Of a stretch of DNA of 5,901 nt, positions 1 to 5,901 are shown piece after piece. Origin of the DNA: Candidatus Zhuqueibacterota bacterium 4484_87 (GTDB lineage Bacteria > Zhuqueibacterota > Zhuqueibacteria > Thermofontimicrobiales > Thermofontimicrobiaceae). The DNA is taken from NCBI GenBank assembly GCA_002085355.1, contig NATN01000248.1, forward strand, positions 1 to 5,901. Direction: 5' to 3'. A program made the translations under genes and the position numbers. A model generated the notes under the pieces. That model had not been told where the DNA came from. It did not search any database and saw nothing but the letters and a program-made list of their open reading frames with translations. Each line of letters begins with the position of its first letter. Positions within the stretch are counted from its first letter, which is position 1.

Positions 1-1128
1 GAAATAGAGAAAACAGATTCGGGATCGCGGGCGCGGGCTGGAAAATTAACATTGGCGCACGGCGTGGTGGAAACGCCGATCTTTATGCCTGTGGGCACTC
101 AGGGCACGGTGAAAACCCTATCGTCACAGGAATTGGTCGATCTCGGTGCGCAGATCATTTTGGGGAATACTTATCATTTATACCTGCGTCCGGGCGAAGA
201 ACTGATGCAGCGGGCTGGCGGCTTGCACAAATTCATGAATTGGGACCGGCCTATTTTGACGGACAGCGGCGGATTTCAGGTTTTCAGCCTTGCGGAATTG
301 AGAAAGATCAAACCTGAAGGCGTGAGATTTCAGTCGCATCTGGACGGCTCCTATCATGATTTTTCACCGGAAAGCGTAGTGCGAACTCAGCGCATTTTGG
401 GCTCGGACATTATGATGGTGCTGGACGAATGTACGCCTTATCCCAGCACTTTGCAGCAGGCGATCGACTCCAATGAATTGACTTTGCAATGGGCAAAACG
501 CGCATTGCAGGCTTTTCGCTCGTCGGATCCATTGTATGGTTTTGAGCAGACGATTTTTGCCATTGTCCAGGGCAGCACTTACGAAGACGTTCGCCGACGA
601 AGCGCTAATGAGCTGGTGGATTTGGACTTTCCTGGTTACGCGATTGGCGGATTATCCGTTGGCGAGCCAAAAGACATCATGTATGAAATGACGGCGCTAT
701 GCACGGAAATTTTACCAGAGCACAAGCCCCATTATCTGATGGGCGTTGGCAAACCCGAAGATATTCTTGAAGGTATTGAACGGGGCGTGGATATGTTTGA
801 TTGCGTCATGCCGACACGTAACGGGCGAAAAGGAACTGTTTTTACCCGAAATGGTGTGCTCGTGGTGAAAAATGCCACTTTCAAAGACGATTTCGCGCCA
901 ATAGATGAGGAATGTAGCTGTTTCACATGCCGGAACTATTCTCGTGCTTACATTCGCCATCTTTTTAAAGCACAGGAAATTTTAGCCATGCGTCTGGCAA
1001 GTCTCCACAATCTCCATTTTTATCTTGAATTAGTGGGCCTTGCCAGAAAAGCGATACTGGAAAACAGATTTGTACAGTGGAAAAAAGATTTTCTGGACAG
1101 ATATTTTCACAGCGATGTCAATCAGTGA
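1..1128 (+). CDS. tgt: Queuine/preQ1 tRNA-ribosyltransferase (tRNA-guanine transglycosylase), 5' partial
   Basis: Exchanges guanine-34 in the anticodon of tRNAs for Asp, Asn, His and Tyr with preQ1, a step of queuosine synthesis in the cytoplasm. The frame is open from base 1, and its first codons read EIEKTDSGSRARAGKL, which matches the N-terminus of the family; the gene therefore begins just upstream, with probably only a few residues missing. The TTG at 52 is an internal codon, not the start. Visible motifs: HGVVETPIFMPVGTQGTVK, ILTDSGGFQVFSL with the substrate-binding Asp (bases 262-264), DECTPYP, GGLSVGEP, and DMFDCVMPTRNGR with the catalytic nucleophile Asp (bases 799-801). The zinc site is complete: CxCxxC (Cys codons at 913, 919, 928) and the His of LHN (codon 1006). 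At 375 residues in the window it is full length apart from the N-terminus. The next gene, yajC, is a common neighbour of tgt. Identity is essentially certain. Confidence 0.97.
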   Translation, partial: EIEKTDSGSRARAGKLTLAHGVVETPIFMPVGTQGTVKTLSSQELVDLGAQIILGNTYHLYLRPGEELMQRAGGLHKFMNWDRPILTDSGGFQVFSLAELRKIKPEGVRFQSHLDGSYHDFSPESVVRTQRILGSDIMMVLDECTPYPSTLQQAIDSNELTLQWAKRALQAFRSSDPLYGFEQTIFAIVQGSTYEDVRRRSANELVDLDFPGYAIGGLSVGEPKDIMYEMTALCTEILPEHKPHYLMGVGKPEDILEGIERGVDMFDCVMPTRNGRKGTVFTRNGVLVVKNATFKDDFAPIDEECSCFTCRNYSRAYIRHLFKAQEILAMRLASLHNLHFYLELVGLARKAILENRFVQWKKDFLDRYFHSDVNQ

Positions 1129-1196
1129 GAATTGAATCGTATTTAAGATTGCAAAATGCTGATGTTCGGGAAATATAAATTAATTGAAACTAAATC

Positions 1197-1231
1197 GGAT
1201 TGATAAAGTCTTTTAAAATAACCGTCAATCC
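1197..1231 (+). promoter_or_regulatory. Imperfect inverted repeat in the yajC leader
   Basis: GGATTGA (1197-1203) is followed by its exact reverse complement TCAATCC (1225-1231); an inner T-G pair would give an 8-bp stem around a 19-base AT-rich loop. It lies in the 135-base gap between tgt and yajC, about 23 bases before the yajC ribosome binding site. No T-run follows it, so it is not a typical intrinsic terminator. It could be an operator, an RNA-stabilising hairpin, or chance; a 7-base match in AT-rich sequence is weak evidence. Confidence 0.2.
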
Positions 1232-1253
1232 AGAATAAATAAATTAAATTCAC

Positions 1254-1259
1254 GGAGGG
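1254..1259 (+). promoter_or_regulatory. Ribosome binding site of yajC
   Basis: GGAGGG lies 4 bases before the GTG at 1264. It is among the strongest Shine-Dalgarno matches in the window and decides the start: the next candidates are TTG at 1270 and ATG at 1279, and the ATG would be 19 bases away. Confidence 0.7.
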
Positions 1260-1263
1260 AAAA

Positions 1264-1590
1264 GTGGTTTTGAATTTTATGTTACTTGCAATGGGACAAC
1301 CTGCCAGCGGACCAGGCGGAAGTCCGAGCACAATGGGATTATGGCTGCCGATTATTCTGATTTTTGCCATTATGTATTTCTTGATTTTCAGACCGCAGGC
1401 GAAAAAACAAAAAGAACAAAAGATGATGATCGAAGCGCTTAAAAAAGGCGATAAAATCATCACTATCGGCGGTATTTACGGCGAGATCGTCGGGATTCGT
1501 GAAAAAGACGGCGTTCTGATTGTCAAAATCGCTGATAATACGAAAGTTGAACTGGTACGTTCATCTGTGGCAAAAGTAATCAATAGTTAG
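1264..1590 (+). CDS. yajC: Preprotein translocase subunit YajC
   Basis: Small single-span inner-membrane protein that associates with SecDF and YidC at the Sec translocon; its exact role is poorly defined. The 108-residue product has the family layout: a short Gly/Pro/Ser-rich N-terminus (about residues 11-23), one hydrophobic helix (about 25-42, LWLPIILIFAIMYFLIF), the RPQ motif just after it (43-45), a Lys/Gln-rich helix (KKQKEQK), then the cytoplasmic domain with KGDKIITIGGIYGEIVGI. The start is taken as GTG 1264 because of the GGAGGG at 1254-1259; ATG 1279 would give a protein five residues shorter and cannot be excluded. It follows tgt, as in many bacteria, but the usual secD and secF do not follow: def comes 14 bases later. 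Confidence 0.93.
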   Translation: MVLNFMLLAMGQPASGPGGSPSTMGLWLPIILIFAIMYFLIFRPQAKKQKEQKMMIEALKKGDKIITIGGIYGEIVGIREKDGVLIVKIADNTKVELVRSSVAKVINS

Positions 1591-1604
1591 GGTTGCGTTT
1601 GAAA

Positions 1605-2126
1605 ATGAGAGTTATCAAATACGGAAACCCGATTTTGCGCATGAAAGCAAAACGGGTGGAAAAAGTTGACCATCGCATCCGTCAACTGGTGAATGAAATG
1701 ATCGAGATAATGCGCGACGAGGAAGGTATTGGCTTGGCGGCGCCGCAAGTCGCTGAGTCAATTTCACTGCTGGTCGTGGATCACAGTTTGATTGAAGAAG
1801 ACGGCGAACCGTCCGCATATTTGAATCCGGAAATTTTAGCGGCGGAGGGTGAATCCGTTTTTGAGGAGGGATGTCTCAGTATCCCGGATGTCCGCGAAGA
1901 TGTGAAACGTCCTGAAGTGATCAGCGTCCGGTACGAAGACATTGACGGCAATATTCACGAGAAAAAAGTTGATGGTTTGCTGGCTCGCGTCTTGCAGCAT
2001 GAGATTGATCATTTGAACGGGATTTTGTTCGTGGATAGAATCAGTCCTGTGAAGAAAAAAATGATACAAAAAAAACTGAAGCAAATCGCTGCTGAAGAAC
2101 GAGAAGCAATGGCGCAAGTTGCTTAA
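1605..2126 (+). CDS. def: Peptide deformylase
   Basis: Metalloenzyme that removes the N-formyl group from the first methionine of nascent proteins at the ribosome. All three family motifs are intact: GIGLAAPQ (residues 41-48), EGCLS with the metal ligand Cys90, and QHEIDHLNG with ligands His132 and His136 and the catalytic Glu133. The length of 173 residues and the motif spacing fit a type 1 bacterial deformylase. ATG 1605 (MRVIKYGNPILR) is preferred because family members begin about here. The reading frame also offers TTG at 1593 and 1599; TTG 1599 would lie closer to a weak AGGG at 1589-1592, so the start is less certain than the identity. The C-terminus is Lys-rich (VKKKMIQKKLKQ). It is followed by fmt after 18 bases, the classical pairing of the deformylase with the formyltransferase, and is probably co-transcribed with yajC. 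Confidence 0.95.
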   Translation: MRVIKYGNPILRMKAKRVEKVDHRIRQLVNEMIEIMRDEEGIGLAAPQVAESISLLVVDHSLIEEDGEPSAYLNPEILAAEGESVFEEGCLSIPDVREDVKRPEVISVRYEDIDGNIHEKKVDGLLARVLQHEIDHLNGILFVDRISPVKKKMIQKKLKQIAAEEREAMAQVA

Positions 2127-2144
2127 AAAAATGGCGGGTGGCTG

Positions 2145-3074
2145 ATGAAGTTAATTTTTATGGGAACGCCTGATTTTGCCGTACCTTCGCTGGTGAAGTT
2201 GCATCAAAGCAATCATCAGATAGTTGCTGTGGTGACCGGGCCGGACAAGGCAGTGGGGCGAGGCCAAAAGATTCGTGAGACGCCGGTAAAGTTGAAGGCG
2301 CGTGAATTGGGTATCCCGATGTTAACGCCGGAAAAATTGTCGGATGCGAGCTTTGTTGAGCAATTACAGCGCTACGGCGCGGACCTGTTTGTTGTTGTTG
2401 CGTTTCGTATTCTTCCGGCGTCGGTCTTTACTATTCCGCCAAAAGGAACGATCAACTTGCACGCATCTCTGTTGCCGAAATATCGCGGCGCGGCGCCGAT
2501 AAATTGGGCTATCATCAATGGTGAAAAAGAAACCGGAGTGACGACTTTTTTCATTGAGGAGAAGGTGGACACCGGTGAGTGGATTTTTCAGCGTCCTGTC
2601 CCCATTGGCGACAACGAGACTGCCGGGGATTTGCACGATAAATTGAGTCAGATCGGTGCAGAAGTCCTGCTGGAGACAGTGAGTGCCATCGACAAGGGAA
2701 ATGCGCCGCGCATTAAACAAATCGGCGAAGCCACTCGCGCCCCAAAAATTACCCGAAAAATTTGTCATTTGAACTGGGCGCAAGACGCACGAACTGTTTT
2801 TAATTACGTTCGCGGTTTGTCGCCTTATCCGCGTGCATTTTCGATTCACAAAGGACAGGAATTGAAAATCTTAAAAGCCGAGATTCAGTCCGGGGAAAAA
2901 AAGACAAACGTCGAACCTGGTCTTGTGATTGAAGTGATGAAAGACCGGTTTATTGTCGCTTGCGATGAAGGCTCTCTGGCAATTACAGGCGTCCAGCCGC
3001 CCAATAGACGGCCCATGTCTGCGGCGGAGTATTTACGGGGATATCCTCTTGCAGAGGGTGAAATATTACAGTGA
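2145..3074 (+). CDS. fmt: Methionyl-tRNA formyltransferase
   Basis: Transfers a formyl group from 10-formyltetrahydrofolate to Met-tRNA(fMet), producing the initiator for translation. The 309-residue product shows the N-terminal formyltransferase domain with MKLIFMGTPDFAVPSL at the start, the catalytic block NLHASLLPKYRGAAPINW (Asn104, His106, then SLLPKYRG 108-115), and VDTGE with the catalytic Asp142. The C-terminal tRNA-binding domain follows from about residue 205 and ends in the family pattern MSAAEYLRGYPLAEGEIL. ATG 2145 starts exactly where the family does; a GGGTGG sits 4 bases upstream. Odd point: residues 83-91 read VVVAFRILP, where many Fmt proteins have a VVAYG-type motif; the AFR form is familiar from Bacteroidota. 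It follows def closely and is surely in the same transcription unit. Confidence 0.97.
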   Translation: MKLIFMGTPDFAVPSLVKLHQSNHQIVAVVTGPDKAVGRGQKIRETPVKLKARELGIPMLTPEKLSDASFVEQLQRYGADLFVVVAFRILPASVFTIPPKGTINLHASLLPKYRGAAPINWAIINGEKETGVTTFFIEEKVDTGEWIFQRPVPIGDNETAGDLHDKLSQIGAEVLLETVSAIDKGNAPRIKQIGEATRAPKITRKICHLNWAQDARTVFNYVRGLSPYPRAFSIHKGQELKILKAEIQSGEKKTNVEPGLVIEVMKDRFIVACDEGSLAITGVQPPNRRPMSAAEYLRGYPLAEGEILQ

Positions 3075-3137
3075 CAGCTTCACCCTGTTATTTATCAGGA
3101 GAAGGCCAAAAACGACTTTTTTTAAACAGAAGGATTC

Positions 3138-4460
3138 ATGTCAGCGCGCCAGATAGTAATTCGATTATTGGAACAGTGGAATAGCACGGATACCTATGCC
3201 GACATTTTGCTGGATCGGTTTTTCAAAGAAAAGAAAATAAAATCGTCCGACAGAGCGCTGGTCCAAGAGATTTTTTTTGGCGTCATTCGCTGGCAAAATC
3301 AGTTGAATTGGATCATCGAGCATTTTTTTCAGGGCAACATCGGGCGCGCGCCGCGTTTCATACGCTACATTTTGCAGAGCGGAATTTATCAATTACTCTA
3401 TTTGCAAAAGGTGCCGGATTACGCCATTGTGAATGAGGCGGTTCGACTGGCGCGAAAACGAGGCGGGAATTTCTGGGCGCGAAAGGTGAATGCTATTTTG
3501 CGCAATTTCATCAGAAATTCGGAGCAGATCGTTTATCCTGATTCCGAAAAGGAGATAGCTGACTTCATTGCCGTGCGCTATTCGCATCCGCGGTGGCTTG
3601 TGGATCGCTGGCTTAAAAGATGGGGCGCAGACGAAACAATCGCTCTTTGTCAAAAAAATAATGAGAGACCCGCGGTTTCACTGCGAATCAATCAACTGCG
3701 CATCGCTCAACAGGAGATGACGGATTTTTTACTGAAACAGGGCGTTGAGTTTTCCCAGGTTGAGGATATGCCTGATTTTTTTCAGATAAGTTCTTTCCAA
3801 GAAATCGGGCATAGTGAATTTTTCCGAAAGGGCTATTTTTCAGTGCAGGATGCGAGTGCGGGTTTAGCGTGCCGTTTATTGGCGCCGCAACCGAATGAGC
3901 AAATAGTTGATCTGTGTGCCGCGCCCGGAGGGAAAAGCAGCTATTTATTGGAGTTGTCTCAGGGAAAAGCAACTGTTCTTTCGGCGGATATTAATTTTCA
4001 GCGATTGCAATTAGTGAAGCAGAATCTGGCACGTTTGAATTTTCCGACAAATCGTTTGATTCAGGTTGATGCTGCAAATTTTGCGAGTCAGCGGGCGGAC
4101 AAAATTTTAATTGACGCTCCCTGCTCGGGATTGGGTGTCTTATCCAAAAGAGTTGATTTGCGTTGGCGTCGTACGGTTGATGAAATGCAGGAGTTGCCGA
4201 ATTTACAATTTTCAATTTTGGAAAATGCAGCAAAGTTGATTCAATCCGGCGGTGTGATCGTTTATGCGACTTGTACCATTGAGCCGGAAGAAAACGAACT
4301 GGTTGTGCAAAAATTTTTGGAAATTCATCAGGAGTTTGAAATTGACAATGCCGGGAAATATGTGCCGGATCGATTTGTGAGCGGCAAGGGGTGGGTTCAA
4401 ACTTACCCGCATCGGCATGGTGTGGACGGATCATTTGCAGTGAGATTGAAAAGGAAGTAA
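3138..4460 (+). CDS. rsmB: 16S rRNA (cytosine-5)-methyltransferase RsmB (Sun/RrmB)
   Basis: S-adenosylmethionine-dependent enzyme that makes m5C967 (E. coli numbering) in 16S rRNA. The 440-residue length and two-part build fit RsmB rather than the shorter RsmF-type enzymes. Residues 1 to about 140 form the NusB-like RNA-binding domain (for example SSDRALVQEIFFGVIRW and PDYAIVNEAVRLARKRG). The Rossmann methyltransferase domain occupies about 230-440, with SAM motif I DLCAAPGGKS (258-267), motif IV DAPCSGLGVL with Cys329, and motif VI ATCTIEPEENE with the nucleophile Cys379; both catalytic cysteines are present. It ends with PHRHGVDGSFAVRL, also typical. ATG 3138 follows AAGGA at 3130-3134. There are 63 bases between fmt and this gene with no convincing terminator, so it is probably part of the same operon. 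Confidence 0.96.
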   Translation: MSARQIVIRLLEQWNSTDTYADILLDRFFKEKKIKSSDRALVQEIFFGVIRWQNQLNWIIEHFFQGNIGRAPRFIRYILQSGIYQLLYLQKVPDYAIVNEAVRLARKRGGNFWARKVNAILRNFIRNSEQIVYPDSEKEIADFIAVRYSHPRWLVDRWLKRWGADETIALCQKNNERPAVSLRINQLRIAQQEMTDFLLKQGVEFSQVEDMPDFFQISSFQEIGHSEFFRKGYFSVQDASAGLACRLLAPQPNEQIVDLCAAPGGKSSYLLELSQGKATVLSADINFQRLQLVKQNLARLNFPTNRLIQVDAANFASQRADKILIDAPCSGLGVLSKRVDLRWRRTVDEMQELPNLQFSILENAAKLIQSGGVIVYATCTIEPEENELVVQKFLEIHQEFEIDNAGKYVPDRFVSGKGWVQTYPHRHGVDGSFAVRLKRK

Positions 4461-4520
4461 TCTGAAATTTTGCGACATAAAATGATTGATAAGTAATTCA
4501 AACGCGTTAGTAATTAAGCA

Positions 4521-4527
4521 GGTGGAG
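4521..4527 (+). promoter_or_regulatory. Ribosome binding site of the PASTA gene
   Basis: GGTGGAG ends 4 bases before ATG 4532. Together with the in-frame stop TAA at 4511-4513 it fixes the start of the PASTA protein: no longer N-terminus is possible in this frame, which matters because the protein has no visible membrane anchor. Confidence 0.65.
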
Positions 4528-4531
4528 TTTT

Positions 4532-5185
4532 ATGGCTGCGATAAATTTAAAAAATGATTTAACCAACATGTTTTATGAAGACGCGAAAGATATGCTGAAA
4601 CAAATGTCTTTGAAAATTGTCGAGGAAAGCAAAAAGTTCGACCCGACAAATACTTATCCCATTGGCGTCGTAATGTCCCAAATTCCGATTCCAGGTTCAA
4701 AGGTGAAAAAGGGGAGAAGAATTTACGTAATTGTGAGCAAAGGCGAGCCCACCATGGAAATGGCGGATTTAGTGGGGAAGTCAGAGCGAAATGCAATTAT
4801 TATGCTACAAAATGCCGGTATGATAATTAAATCGGTTCGTTACGAACATTCCGATAGGATAAAGTCCGGCGCCATTGCGTATCAGAGCATTCCCCCCGGA
4901 ACAGAGATCAAACCAAACACGGAAATAGAATTGATTGTCAGTCTGGGACCTTTCCCCGATAAGTTCATTGTGCCGGATCTCATCGGACGGAATTTAAAAG
5001 ATGCGCAAACTCTCATTGTCCAGTCGGGTTTGACGCTCGGAGAGGTGAGTTTTCAAATAGCAGATGATTTGTTGCCGCAAACAGTGATCAGTCAGTCCAT
5101 AGCGCCACAGACAGTAGTTTCTCAGGGCGATACAATAAATTTATTGGTGAGCAAATTGCCGAACTCACCAGGAGAAAATAACTGA
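4532..5185 (+). CDS. PASTA-domain protein (three PASTA repeats, no kinase domain, no visible membrane anchor)
   Basis: The 217-residue product is almost wholly three PASTA repeats: about residues 9-71 (LTNMFYEDAKDML ... GVVMSQIPIPGSKVKKG ... VIVSKG), 75-139 (MADLVGKSERNAIIMLQNAG ... AIAYQSIPPGTEIKPNTEI ... IVSLGP) and 147-208 (VPDLIGRNLKDAQTLIVQSG ... TVISQSIAPQTVVSQGD ... LLVSK), then a short polar tail. PASTA domains are known from the outer parts of PrkC/PknB-type kinases and some penicillin-binding proteins, where they sense or bind cell-wall material. Here there is no kinase or transpeptidase domain, and the eight residues before repeat 1 are polar, with no signal peptide or transmembrane helix. 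Repeat 1 also lacks the usual leading VP. The start is well supported (GGTGGAG, upstream in-frame stop). It lies between rsmB and rpe, where Firmicutes carry stp-prkC-rsgA, and overlaps rpe by one base. The fold is sure; function and location are unknown. Confidence 0.88.
   Translation: MAAINLKNDLTNMFYEDAKDMLKQMSLKIVEESKKFDPTNTYPIGVVMSQIPIPGSKVKKGRRIYVIVSKGEPTMEMADLVGKSERNAIIMLQNAGMIIKSVRYEHSDRIKSGAIAYQSIPPGTEIKPNTEIELIVSLGPFPDKFIVPDLIGRNLKDAQTLIVQSGLTLGEVSFQIADDLLPQTVISQSIAPQTVVSQGDTINLLVSKLPNSPGENN
5170..5174 (+). promoter_or_regulatory. Ribosome binding site of rpe inside the PASTA gene
   Basis: AGGAG lies within the last codons of the PASTA gene, 10 bases before ATG 5185. The stop and start share one base (TGATG, 5183-5187), an arrangement typical of translational coupling, so rpe translation probably depends partly on ribosomes finishing the PASTA gene. 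Confidence 0.55.
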
Positions 5186-5847
5186 TGATCCATATTGCTC
5201 CTTCTGTGCTGGCTGCTGATTTTTCAATGTTGCGTGAGCAATTGAGTGAACTTCAGCGCGCCGGAATCAATTGGCTTCATGTGGATATTATGGATGGCCA
5301 TTTCGTGCCCAATTTGACCTTTGGTCCCAAAATCGTAAAAACATTGCGCAAGTTGTGGCTGGGCACGCTTGATGTGCATCTGATGGTGGAGGAACCCGAT
5401 TTTTTGATTCCTGATTTTCGGGAAGCGGGGGCGGATATTATCACTGTTCATGTCGAGGCTGTCAGACATTTACATCGTACGGTGCAACTGGTGAAAAAAT
5501 TGGGAGCAAAAGCCGGCGTATCACTTAATCCGGCGACACCGGAGGTTCTTCTGCAGGAGATTCTATCAGATGTTGACGTGGTGCTGGTGATGTCAGTGAA
5601 TCCGGGGTTTGGTGGACAGAAGTTTATTCCTGACGTTTTGCCGAAAATTCGCCGAATCAGGAAGTCAGCAGATCAACTCGCACATGAAATCGACATTGAA
5701 GTTGATGGCGGTGTGAATGCGGAAACAGCAAAATCCATCGTGGAGAGCGGGGCGAATGTACTCATTGCCGGCACAGCGATCTTTGGGGGAAAGAACATTT
5801 CAGCGTCATTCAATGCCATACGCAAAAATATCGGACTTTCGGTGTGA
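5185..5847 (+). CDS. rpe: Ribulose-phosphate 3-epimerase
   Basis: Interconverts D-ribulose 5-phosphate and D-xylulose 5-phosphate in the pentose phosphate pathway; a cytoplasmic TIM-barrel metalloenzyme. The 220 residues match the family length, starting with IAPSVLAADF. The metal and catalytic residues are all visible: His32 and Asp34 in LHVDIMDGHFVPNLT (the family signature), His65 in DVHLMV, and Asp174 in EVDGGV. The phosphate-binding loops are present as SVNPGFGGQ (137-145) and GTAIFGG (196-202). ATG 5185 is the only sensible start and overlaps the stop of the PASTA gene by one base. Rpe is also found near prkC and rsgA in Firmicutes, so its place here looks like a remnant or parallel of that cluster. 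Identity is essentially certain. Confidence 0.97.
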   Translation: MIHIAPSVLAADFSMLREQLSELQRAGINWLHVDIMDGHFVPNLTFGPKIVKTLRKLWLGTLDVHLMVEEPDFLIPDFREAGADIITVHVEAVRHLHRTVQLVKKLGAKAGVSLNPATPEVLLQEILSDVDVVLVMSVNPGFGGQKFIPDVLPKIRRIRKSADQLAHEIDIEVDGGVNAETAKSIVESGANVLIAGTAIFGGKNISASFNAIRKNIGLSV

Positions 5848-5893
5848 CATCATTTTTCTTTGGGGTTTTTTTGTCTTTCCCTTTCCAATTGAA

Positions 5894-5899
5894 TTGACA
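5894..5899 (+). promoter_or_regulatory. Possible -35 element at the right edge
   Basis: A perfect TTGACA lies 46 bases after the rpe stop. The window ends two bases later, so no -10 box can be seen. It follows a T-rich stretch (T-run 5866-5872) without an obvious stem before it. It may mark the promoter of the next gene, or be chance in AT-rich sequence. Confidence 0.2.
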
Positions 5900-5901
5900 T
5901 A

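Noticed and set aside
52..54. TTG as a start codon for tgt
   Set aside because: The frame is open to base 1 and the 17 codons before the TTG encode the conserved N-terminal residues of the family, so the gene begins outside the window.
1593..1601. TTG codons at 1593 and 1599 as starts of def
   Set aside because: ATG 1605 gives the usual family N-terminus, and TTG 1593 lies 2 bases after the yajC stop without a usable ribosome binding site. TTG 1599 remains a minor possibility.
3068..3123. Possible terminator or attenuator between fmt and rsmB (ACAGTGA/TCACccTGT, then CCTG/CAGG, then a T7 run at 3117-3123)
   Set aside because: The first stem has a 2-base bulge, the second is only 4 bp, and the T-run is about 18 bases beyond the second stem; none makes a proper intrinsic terminator.
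3271..3278. T8 run in rsmB as a programmed slippage or frameshift site
   Set aside because: The frame continues intact through it with conserved RsmB sequence on both sides; other short A and T runs in def and rsmB look equally ordinary.
3991..4434. Long open frame on the - strand opposite rsmB (147 codons)
   Set aside because: It lies wholly within the conserved methyltransferase domain of rsmB, shows no recognisable motif and has no independent support; the other antisense frames are similar shadows.
4461..4531. Promoter before the PASTA gene (TTGATA 4486-4491 with AGTAAT 4509-4514)
   Set aside because: Both boxes are poor matches, and the transcript would begin at about the ribosome binding site, leaving no leader.

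Overview
The window holds seven genes, all on the + strand and packed tightly: tgt (5' end cut off by the window), yajC, def, fmt, rsmB, a small protein made almost entirely of three PASTA domains, and rpe. Six are confidently recognised conserved bacterial housekeeping genes; the PASTA protein is the only unusual one. I see no tRNA, rRNA, CRISPR array, insertion sequence or other mobile element.

Organism: a bacterium with moderate GC content, clear Shine-Dalgarno sites (GGAGGG before yajC, GGTGGAG before the PASTA gene, AGGAG before rpe) and frequent use of both GC- and AT-ending codons. The Fmt sequence carries VVVAFRILP where proteobacterial and firmicute Fmt usually has a VVAYG-type motif; AFR-type variants are familiar from Bacteroidota Fmt. 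With real Shine-Dalgarno sites, this points loosely to the wider FCB group (for example Calditrichota or KSB1-like lineages) rather than Bacteroidota proper. This placement is inference from few characters and is weak.

Layout: 1-1128 is tgt (tRNA queuosine base exchange). Bases 1129-1263 are an AT-rich gap with a weak inverted repeat and no convincing promoter. Bases 1264-1590 are yajC (Sec accessory membrane protein), followed after 14 bases by def (1605-2126, peptide deformylase), after 18 bases by fmt (2145-3074, Met-tRNA formyltransferase), after 63 bases by rsmB (3138-4460, 16S rRNA m5C methyltransferase), after 71 bases by the PASTA protein (4532-5185), and with a 1-base overlap by rpe (5185-5847, ribulose-phosphate 3-epimerase). 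The last 54 bases are T-rich and end in a perfect TTGACA hexamer.

How it fits together: Fmt formylates initiator Met-tRNA, Def removes the formyl group from nascent chains, RsmB and Tgt modify rRNA and tRNA, and YajC works at the Sec translocon, so the block is mainly about translation and the fate of new proteins. The order def-fmt-rsmB-(PASTA gene)-rpe echoes the Firmicute/Actinobacterial order def-fmt-rsmB-stp-prkC-rsgA-rpe. Here a kinase-less and apparently anchor-less PASTA protein occupies the place of the PASTA-bearing kinase PrkC, and no phosphatase or rsgA is present. That is the most interesting feature of an otherwise ordinary window.
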